From: Pseudoalteromonas neustonica
GTDB lineage: Bacteria > Pseudomonadota > Gammaproteobacteria > Enterobacterales > Alteromonadaceae
Length of the DNA stretch: 64,000 nucleotides
NCBI RefSeq assembly: GCF_001653135.1
Contig: NZ_BDDS01000002.1
Coordinates: forward strand, 372,001 to 436,000
Direction: 5' to 3'
Shown here one piece after another: positions 57,923 to 64,000 of the stretch (within the stretch, counting starts at the first letter, position 1; the number at the start of each line of letters is the position of its first letter). The position numbers were made by a program, and so were the translations under genes. The notes under the pieces are model-generated. The model had not been told where the DNA came from. It worked only from the letters and a program-made list of their open reading frames with translations, and did not search any database.

Positions 57923-60742
57923 ATGAGTTTGTATACAAAATATATGGAAGAAATCCAAACCCGTAAAACGGAACTTGGATTAAACCCAAAACCAATTGAT
58001 AGTGCAGAGCTACTATCTGAAATCATCACTCAAATAAAAGATACGAACAACGAGCATCGTGAAGATTCTCTGCATTTCTTTATCTATAATACATTACCAG
58101 GAACAACGAGTGCTGCGGGCGTTAAAGCACAGTTTTTAAAAGAAATTATTCTTGGTGACGAAGCTGTAACAGAAATCACTACTGAATATGCTTTTGAGCT
58201 TCTTTCACATATGAAAGGCGGCCCTTCAATTGAAATGCTACTTGATCTAGCATTTGCTGATAACGCAGAAATTGCAGCACAAGCGACTGACGTACTTAAA
58301 ACACAAGTGTTCTTATACGATGCAGATACTGCTCGCTTAGAAGCAGCATATAAAGCAGGCCACCCTGTTGCTAAAGAGTTATTAGAAAGCTACGCACAAG
58401 CTGAATTTTTCACTAAGCTGCCAGAAATTGCAGAAAAAATCGATGTTGTAACCTACATCGCTGGTGAAGGTGATATTTCAACTGATTTATTATCTCCTGG
58501 TAATCAAGCGCACTCACGTGCCGACCGTGAATTACACGGCAAATGCATGATCACACCAGAAGCACAGCAAGAAATCGGTGAGTTACAGAAAAAACACCCA
58601 AATGCAAAAGTAATGCTAATTGCTGAAAAAGGCACCATGGGCGTGGGTTCATCACGTATGTCTGGCGTTAATAACGTCGCACTTTGGGCAGGTAAACAAG
58701 CAAGTCCATACGTTCCGTTCATCAACATTGCACCAGTGGTTGCGGGAACTAACGGTATTTCACCAATCTTCCTAACAACCGTTGATGTAACTGGTGGTAT
58801 CGGTCTTGACCTTAAAAACTGGGTTAAGAAGGTAGATGCTAACGGTAACACAGTAACAGATGCTAACGGCGACGCAGTTCTTGAAGAAGCGTATTCTGTT
58901 GCTACTGGTACAGTTTTAACGATTAATACCAAAGAGAAGAAATTATACAACGGCGATAAAGAGCTTGCTGATGTGTCTTCTGCATTCAGTGCTCAAAAAA
59001 TTGAATTTATGAAAGCTGGCGGCTCTTATGCCGTGGTATTTGGTAAAAAACTACAAACATTTGCAGCAGAAACTTTAGGTATTGATATACCGCTTGTATA
59101 TGCACCTGCTAAAGAAATATCGCATGAAGGTCAAGGCTTAACAGCCGTTGAAAAAATCTTCAACCGTAATGCCGTAGGCGTATTGTCTGACTCACCGCTA
59201 CACGCGGGTTCTGATGTACGTGTTAATGTAAACATTGTTGGTTCACAAGATACAACTGGCCCAATGACGGCGCAAGAACTAGAAGCAATGGCAGCCTCTG
59301 TTATTTCTCCTATTCTCGACGGCGCATATCAATCAGGTTGTCATACAGCATCAGTATGGGATAGCAAAGCGCAAGCAAATATCCCTAAATTAATGGCGTT
59401 CATGAATAAATTTGGCCTGATCACAGCACGTGATCCGCAAGGCGTTTATCATGCAATGACTGACGTAATCCACAAAGTATTAAACGACATCACAATTGAT
59501 GACCGCGCTATTATCATTGGTGGTGACTCACATACCCGTATGTCTAAAGGCGTAGCGTTTGGTGCTGACTCAGGTACTGTGGCATTAGCACTTGCAACGG
59601 GTGAAGCGGCAATGCCAATTCCAGAGTCTGTTAAAGTAACCTTTAAAGGCAGCATGGCTAAGCACATGGATTTCCGTGACGTTGTTCACGCAACTCAAGC
59701 GCAAATGCTTAAGCAATTTGGCGGTGAAAACGTATTCCAAGGCCGTGTTATTGAAGTACACATTGGTACTCTAATGGCTGACCAAGCGTTTACTTTCACG
59801 GATTGGACTGCAGAAATGAAAGCGAAAGCATCAATCTGTATTTCTAACGACGAAACGTTGATCAAGTCTATTGAGTTGGCTAAGAGCCGTATCCAAATCA
59901 TGATCAACAAAGGTATGGATAATAAAGCACAGACACTTCAAGGTCTTATCGACTTAGCTAACACACGTATCGAAGAGATCAACAGCGGCACAAACCCTGC
60001 GCTTGCACCTGATGATGTAGCTAAATACTACGCTGAAGTAGTGGTTGATCTTAATGAAATCGTTGAGCCAATGATTGCCGATCCAGACGTAAACAACGAC
60101 GATGTATCTAAGCGTTATACTCATGACGTTATTCGCCCTGTTTCATACTACACTGACAAGCCAGTTGATTTGGCGTTTGTTGGTTCGTGTATGGTTCATA
60201 AAGGCGATATGAAAATCATCGCTCACATGTTACGCAACCTTGAAAAGAAAAACGGTTCAATCGTCTTTAATGCACCATTAGTTGTTGCACCACCAACATA
60301 CAACATCGTTGATGAGCTAAAAGCTGAAGGCGATTGGGCAATCTTGGCTAAGTACGCTGGTTTTGAATTTGACGATGCGAAACCAAAAACTGCGGCACGT
60401 ACTAAGTATGAAAATATCTTATACTTAGAACGCCCAGGCTGTAACTTATGCATGGGTAACCAAGAAAAAGCTGAACCTGGTGACACTGTAATCGCCACAT
60501 CAACACGTCTGTTTCAAGGTCGTGTTGTAGCTGATACATCAAATAAAAAAGGTGAATCACTGCTTGGTTCTACACCACTTGTAGTACTTGCAAGCGTATT
60601 AGGCCGTTTCCCTACAATCGAAGAATATAAGTCTGCGGTTGAAGGCATTGACCTAACATCGTTCACACCGGTTGAAGAAGCAATGATCACTAAATTCAGT
60701 GCTGAAAAATCTGTGCCTGTCAAAGTAGTTGACGCTAGCTAA
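57923..60742 (+). CDS. acnB: aconitate hydratase B, long form
   Basis: The start is ATG 57923 with GAGAG upstream; the open frame reaches back to 57785 but those codons lack support. The 939-residue enzyme is longer than E. coli AcnB (about 865) and has MSLYTKYMEEIQTRKTELGL at the N-terminus. The 4Fe-4S cysteines are in GSCMVHKGDMK and RPGCNLCMGNQ. Further family segments are GGDSHTRMSKGVAFGADSGT and GSQDTTGPMT. It converts citrate to isocitrate and can act on 2-methylisocitrate. The sequence resembles AcnB of Bacteroidetes more than that of enterics (from memory). A perfect terminator follows. Confidence 0.93.
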   Translation: MSLYTKYMEEIQTRKTELGLNPKPIDSAELLSEIITQIKDTNNEHREDSLHFFIYNTLPGTTSAAGVKAQFLKEIILGDEAVTEITTEYAFELLSHMKGGPSIEMLLDLAFADNAEIAAQATDVLKTQVFLYDADTARLEAAYKAGHPVAKELLESYAQAEFFTKLPEIAEKIDVVTYIAGEGDISTDLLSPGNQAHSRADRELHGKCMITPEAQQEIGELQKKHPNAKVMLIAEKGTMGVGSSRMSGVNNVALWAGKQASPYVPFINIAPVVAGTNGISPIFLTTVDVTGGIGLDLKNWVKKVDANGNTVTDANGDAVLEEAYSVATGTVLTINTKEKKLYNGDKELADVSSAFSAQKIEFMKAGGSYAVVFGKKLQTFAAETLGIDIPLVYAPAKEISHEGQGLTAVEKIFNRNAVGVLSDSPLHAGSDVRVNVNIVGSQDTTGPMTAQELEAMAASVISPILDGAYQSGCHTASVWDSKAQANIPKLMAFMNKFGLITARDPQGVYHAMTDVIHKVLNDITIDDRAIIIGGDSHTRMSKGVAFGADSGTVALALATGEAAMPIPESVKVTFKGSMAKHMDFRDVVHATQAQMLKQFGGENVFQGRVIEVHIGTLMADQAFTFTDWTAEMKAKASICISNDETLIKSIELAKSRIQIMINKGMDNKAQTLQGLIDLANTRIEEINSGTNPALAPDDVAKYYAEVVVDLNEIVEPMIADPDVNNDDVSKRYTHDVIRPVSYYTDKPVDLAFVGSCMVHKGDMKIIAHMLRNLEKKNGSIVFNAPLVVAPPTYNIVDELKAEGDWAILAKYAGFEFDDAKPKTAARTKYENILYLERPGCNLCMGNQEKAEPGDTVIATSTRLFQGRVVADTSNKKGESLLGSTPLVVLASVLGRFPTIEEYKSAVEGIDLTSFTPVEEAMITKFSAEKSVPVKVVDAS

Positions 60743-60757
60743 TTTAGTTTAGTAATT

Positions 60758-60785
60758 AAAAAGCGCGTTTTAAACGCGCTTTTTT
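60758..60785 (+). terminator. acnB terminator
   Basis: AAAAAGCGCGTTT (60758-60770) pairs with AAACGCGCTTTTT (60772-60784), followed by T residues. Confidence 0.9.
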
Positions 60786-61351
60786 AATGTTACGAGCAAT
60801 CGATAAGAAATATCATTTACCAGACATTGCACAGAGCAAATTCATAAATTTCTATTTAAGTTTATAACCCCTCCAAAAAATGAGAAATAAGAAATTTCCC
60901 TAGATGAAGCAATTAAACGCATAATTATGGACGGTCTTTGGTTTATCAAAGTACTTTATCTCTCTGTCCTCAGTTTTTTACTAATTTGCTTCTTGAACAT
61001 TTGTTCCGTAAAGGTGCTCAAGCATATCATTCTCTTAATGTTGAATATGCCGCTAATGAAGTAAATAGCGCTGAAAATATAGTAAAAAATCACGTACTGT
61101 TGTAGCAAAGTTCTCGTAAAAGAGTTAAAGGGTTAAAGAAAAATAATATTCTTCATATTGAGGTAGCTTGGGTATAAATATACCATTCCCGATGAAACCT
61201 ACCGCTAAAACAGCAAAGCGACCTTCGTAATCGCTGCATTAAGTAATGTATGATAATTAAGCTGAAAAACACCAAAAATCATTGTTAGTATATTTATACT
61301 TTACTCTGTTAAGCGGCTATATTTTTAAATAATTTATGTCAGTAAGATAAA
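60786..61351. other. 566-base gap without a convincing gene
   Basis: Only short frames are present, for example a stop-free frame of about 62 codons at 60917-61105 with no ATG start, ending SAENIVKNHVLL, and a 45-codon hydrophobic frame at 60927-61064. Neither has a ribosome-binding site. The region may hold decayed coding sequence. Confidence 0.5.
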
Positions 61352-61882
61352 TTAAATTAGTTCAAATGAGTCCATAAACTCATTCATTTGCCCCTTATGA
61401 TCATCCGAGTTTTCGTACTGACAACTAAGGTTGTATGAATTACTCATATACTTAAAAATTTGCATTCTCAACAACTTACTATCTTTTGTCGTCACATCGA
61501 ATTGATAGCCACTTACCCCCCCAACAGAGATAAACTCTTCACTATTGATGCTACTGCCATATCTGTTGAGCAGATTTCTTTTGGCAACATCTATTTGGTC
61601 ATAAATATCCCCTGTCACTTCATCTGCATCTAAGTAATCAGATATTACAATACCGCAAACAAGTTCAGGCTTACGCACAAAATAACTCACTGTTTTGAAT
61701 TTTCCGTAATTAGGGAGATCAATGATTTCAGATTTTTCTCTTGGCTTGTCAGGAAATGTAATCTTAAACTTATACTCACTTGAGTGGATCTCACTCATAT
61801 TTGATTTAATTAGCCCTTCAGAAGAGAAGAAAAATTTATAAGCACCAAATGCAGCTGCTATTATTAAAATATACTTAATCAT
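61352..61882 (-). CDS. membrane-anchored protein of unknown function
   Basis: The 176-residue protein has one N-terminal hydrophobic helix (about 2-20) and a soluble domain, probably periplasmic. That domain contains YKFKITFPDKPREKSEIIDLP and ends MNEFMDSFELI. The pattern of a 'FPGKP' turn and a final 'F..SF.L' strand is seen in several small PsbP/DUF1795-like envelope proteins, but no family can be assigned. It is isolated between long non-coding stretches. Confidence 0.65.
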   Translation of the reverse strand: MIKYILIIAAAFGAYKFFFSSEGLIKSNMSEIHSSEYKFKITFPDKPREKSEIIDLPNYGKFKTVSYFVRKPELVCGIVISDYLDADEVTGDIYDQIDVAKRNLLNRYGSSINSEEFISVGGVSGYQFDVTTKDSKLLRMQIFKYMSNSYNLSCQYENSDDHKGQMNEFMDSFELI

Positions 61883-62199
61883 TTATTGTCCTTTACGCAT
61901 TGTTTTTGAAAGTTAAGTATCTACAAGTATTAGTCTCTTAACTGACTTTAAACATTTACTCATCCATGCTGAATAAATTTATGGATAACTCATTTAGATT
62001 AATTCGGTTATACACAGACCATAGCTGAGTTCCTATTTTGATACAATCAATATCTTGTTTGAGTGAGTCTCGTGAAATTTTATCGACCTAATCGCTATGC
62101 TTGTGAATCGCACTCTTTACCTTCGTTACGAGAAATAAGGTTCAGAAGCTTCTATAGTGATCAAACCAATGTAATGACTGGCGGGAACTGAACTAAAAA
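61883..62199. other. 317-base gap
   Basis: No gene, RNA or clear terminator is seen. It separates two minus-strand genes and contains the promoter of the 61352-61882 gene. Confidence 0.5.
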
Positions 62200-64000
62200 C
62201 TAAGTTTTCAACCAGCGTGATAATAATGAAGCGAGTAAATTAAACTCAATTGGTTTACTTAAGTAATCATCCATTCCAGCTTGAAAACATGCGTTGACAT
62301 CTTCTTGCATTACATTCGCCGTTATCGCAATGATAGGAAGATTTTTCCATTTTTTATTTTCACGGATAATTTTTGTTGCACTTACTCCATCAAGATTAGG
62401 CATATGCATATCCATCAAAACAATATCAAAATCTTGCTGCTGTAGAATATCTAAAGCGATTAAGCCATCATTTGCTATTACTACATCTAGATTTAACTTT
62501 AGAAGCATTGCTTTAATCACCAATTGATTGACCATATTATCTTCTACAACGAGTACTGTGGCTGACACATTTGAAAAATCCAGCATTGGATCTGTGTTCT
62601 CAATTTTGTTTTCATTTTTTTCAACGGTTAAAATACTAAAAATGACCTCAGTTCCCTTACCAAATTCTGAATGAATCGTAATTTTACCGCCAAGCATTTC
62701 TACAAGCTCTTTACATAAACTTAAACCTAACCCTGAACCACCATAAACACGTGTTGTACTATTATCAGCTTGACTAAATGGCTCAAAAATATCAGCGAGT
62801 TGATCGTCTTTAATCCCGATCCCACTATCTTTCACTACACACTGCAATGTTAAATCAGCACCTTCTTTTTGTGTATTAATCGTCACATTCACATTTCCTA
62901 ATTGTGAGAATTTAATACTATTACCGATTAAATTTACCAATATCTGTTTCAAGCGTGTTTTATCTGAGTAAACACTAAGTGTGTGGTTATCGCTATGCCA
63001 TTGTATAATAATTGACTTTTTTATAGCTAAGGGCTGAACTATTGCGAAAACTTCATCTTGTAACTGTTGTAATGTAAACACTGAATTATCGGCTTTTAAT
63101 TTTCCTTGCTCTAATTTAGAAATATCCAGTATGTCATTAATTAGCGACAATAAATGTGTTGCTGAAGTTACCCCTGTATTTACTAACAGCACCTCATCTT
63201 CTTTCAGTCCAGGAGCTGTTTGTAATAACTGCAAAGTACCTAAAACACCATTGAGAGGCGTTCTGATTTCATGACTCATATTGGCTAAAAAGCGACTTTT
63301 GGCTGTTAACGCATCACTGGCTTTTCCCGTTGCAATTTCAAATGCTTTTGTACGTTCTTCTACGCGTTTTTCAAGTTGTCCTTCTCTCATTGAAAGCTCA
63401 TCACGCATGCTAATAAAAACACGTGATAGTTCACCGAGTTCATCTTTACCTGATGAGGCGATCTTCACGCTATAGTCACCTAAAGATAAAGCATGTGAAG
63501 CCTGAGTTAAGTTATGAATTGGCGCATACAGACGAACAGATAAGCGAATGGCTATAAATAAGGCTGCCACCAAAACAATAGAAAAAATTATCCAGAGAGT
63601 TTTTTGTAACTCTTTTATTCTGGAAAATATAAGTTTATTTGGGATCACTACAGCAATGCTATAACCTGCCGAAGATATTGGCGAAAAGAAAATATGCTCT
63701 TTTTCTTCAGTTTTACTATTAAATATTTCTGCAAACCCTGAATGTCCAGCCACCATACGAACCCCAATATGGTTCATCTCTTCGTTTGGCTCTTGTGTAA
63801 CCCTTAACTTAACACTGACCTTTTCACCAATATTATTTAAGACCCAGCGCTCATTTTTTTTCAAAAGTTGAATTATTTTATCAGCTTCCCAGTGGTACAT
63901 ATAAATACCGCTATTTGATACAAGCATAAAACGTACGCCATCATCAAAAGAATTCATAACCTGTGTTTGAACTGCTTGTATCAAACGCTCGATTTCGTTC
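62200..64000 (-). CDS. hybrid sensor histidine kinase/response regulator, N-terminus outside window
   Basis: The frame stays open to the window edge (NEIERLIQAVQTQ... precedes the TTG at 63984), so the first part is missing. What is visible is the end of a periplasmic Cache-like sensor with a GYSIAVVIPNKLIF segment, and a transmembrane helix (WIIFSIVLVAALFIAI). These are followed by HAMP, HisKA with SHEIRTP (phosphorylated His), HATPase (DSGIGIKDDQ and GGSGLGLSL) and a receiver domain with Asp in VLMDMHMP. It lacks a visible Hpt domain. The signal and target are unknown. Confidence 0.9.
   Translation of the reverse strand, partial: NEIERLIQAVQTQVMNSFDDGVRFMLVSNSGIYMYHWEADKIIQLLKKNERWVLNNIGEKVSVKLRVTQEPNEEMNHIGVRMVAGHSGFAEIFNSKTEEKEHIFFSPISSAGYSIAVVIPNKLIFSRIKELQKTLWIIFSIVLVAALFIAIRLSVRLYAPIHNLTQASHALSLGDYSVKIASSGKDELGELSRVFISMRDELSMREGQLEKRVEERTKAFEIATGKASDALTAKSRFLANMSHEIRTPLNGVLGTLQLLQTAPGLKEDEVLLVNTGVTSATHLLSLINDILDISKLEQGKLKADNSVFTLQQLQDEVFAIVQPLAIKKSIIIQWHSDNHTLSVYSDKTRLKQILVNLIGNSIKFSQLGNVNVTINTQKEGADLTLQCVVKDSGIGIKDDQLADIFEPFSQADNSTTRVYGGSGLGLSLCKELVEMLGGKITIHSEFGKGTEVIFSILTVEKNENKIENTDPMLDFSNVSATVLVVEDNMVNQLVIKAMLLKLNLDVVIANDGLIALDILQQQDFDIVLMDMHMPNLDGVSATKIIRENKKWKNLPIIAITANVMQEDVNACFQAGMDDYLSKPIEFNLLASLLSRWLKT

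Noticed and set aside
60927..61064. Small 45-residue hydrophobic frame that could be a membrane microprotein
   Set aside because: No ribosome-binding site, overlapping another open frame, and composition expected by chance in AT-rich DNA.
1..64000. CRISPR array, prophage, integrative element or rRNA operon
   Set aside because: No regularly spaced repeats, integrase, phage structural genes or rRNA sequences were seen on either strand.

Overview
The window is chromosomal DNA from a low-GC (roughly 40 percent by eye) gammaproteobacterium. The best guess is an Alteromonadales marine heterotroph of the Pseudoalteromonas type. This rests on gene order (gyrA, serC, aroA, cmk, rpsA, ihfB, lapA, lapB, pyrF on one strand, with ubiG, a HAD phosphatase, nrdA, nrdB and a ferredoxin divergent from it), on base composition and on protein similarity recalled from memory. 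No database search was possible. No phage, insertion sequence with an intact transposase, CRISPR array or rRNA operon was seen.

Layout. 1-8908 (minus): a five-gene cluster of two transglutaminase-fold proteins, two circularly permuted ATP-grasp proteins (one fused to an alpha-E domain) and a separate alpha-E protein cut by the window edge. Families of this kind are predicted to make or modify peptides but remain poorly characterised. Beside it, divergently, lie a SHOCT-domain protein and a zinc-ribbon/zincin peptidase (9519-11608). 11689-16868: a chemoreceptor, a secreted three-domain methionine sulfoxide reductase (MsrA-thioredoxin-MsrB) and a secreted M17 aminopeptidase. 17052-21056: a pyroglutamate operon (pxpB, pxpC, DUF969, DUF979, pcp). 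21211-28909: asparagine synthetase, a GreA/GreB-like factor, a DUF2987-like/Bax-like pair, a dGTPase of the type linked to phage defence, and a lipoprotein prolyl oligopeptidase. 29109-34818: a DUF962 membrane protein, an ABC exporter, trhO, a DEAD-box helicase and a CvfB-like S1 protein.

35302-45614 (minus) is the conserved housekeeping block from gyrA to pyrF, with a structured rpsA leader. 45794-51322 (plus) holds ubiG, the phosphatase and the class Ia ribonucleotide reductase genes. The nrdA promoter region carries two DnaA-box-like sites and two NrdR-box-like sites exactly 31 bp apart. 52031-54430 is a ZnuD-like TonB receptor with three His-rich loops and two Zur-like operators upstream. 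A MITE-like element with terminal inverted repeats abuts its stop codon. The rest holds fklB, tRNA-Ser(UGA) with a recognisable promoter, small membrane proteins, a nitroreductase preceded by what looks like a glyoxalase-fold gene remnant, a long-form AcnB, and a hybrid histidine kinase cut by the right edge.

The best candidate for an under-described system is the transglutaminase/ATP-grasp/alpha-E cluster. Within it, the ATP-grasp half of the fusion protein has lost motifs that its neighbouring paralogue keeps. Many starts were moved from the longest possible reading frame to an internal ATG, GTG or TTG with a better ribosome-binding site or homology; these choices are stated per gene.
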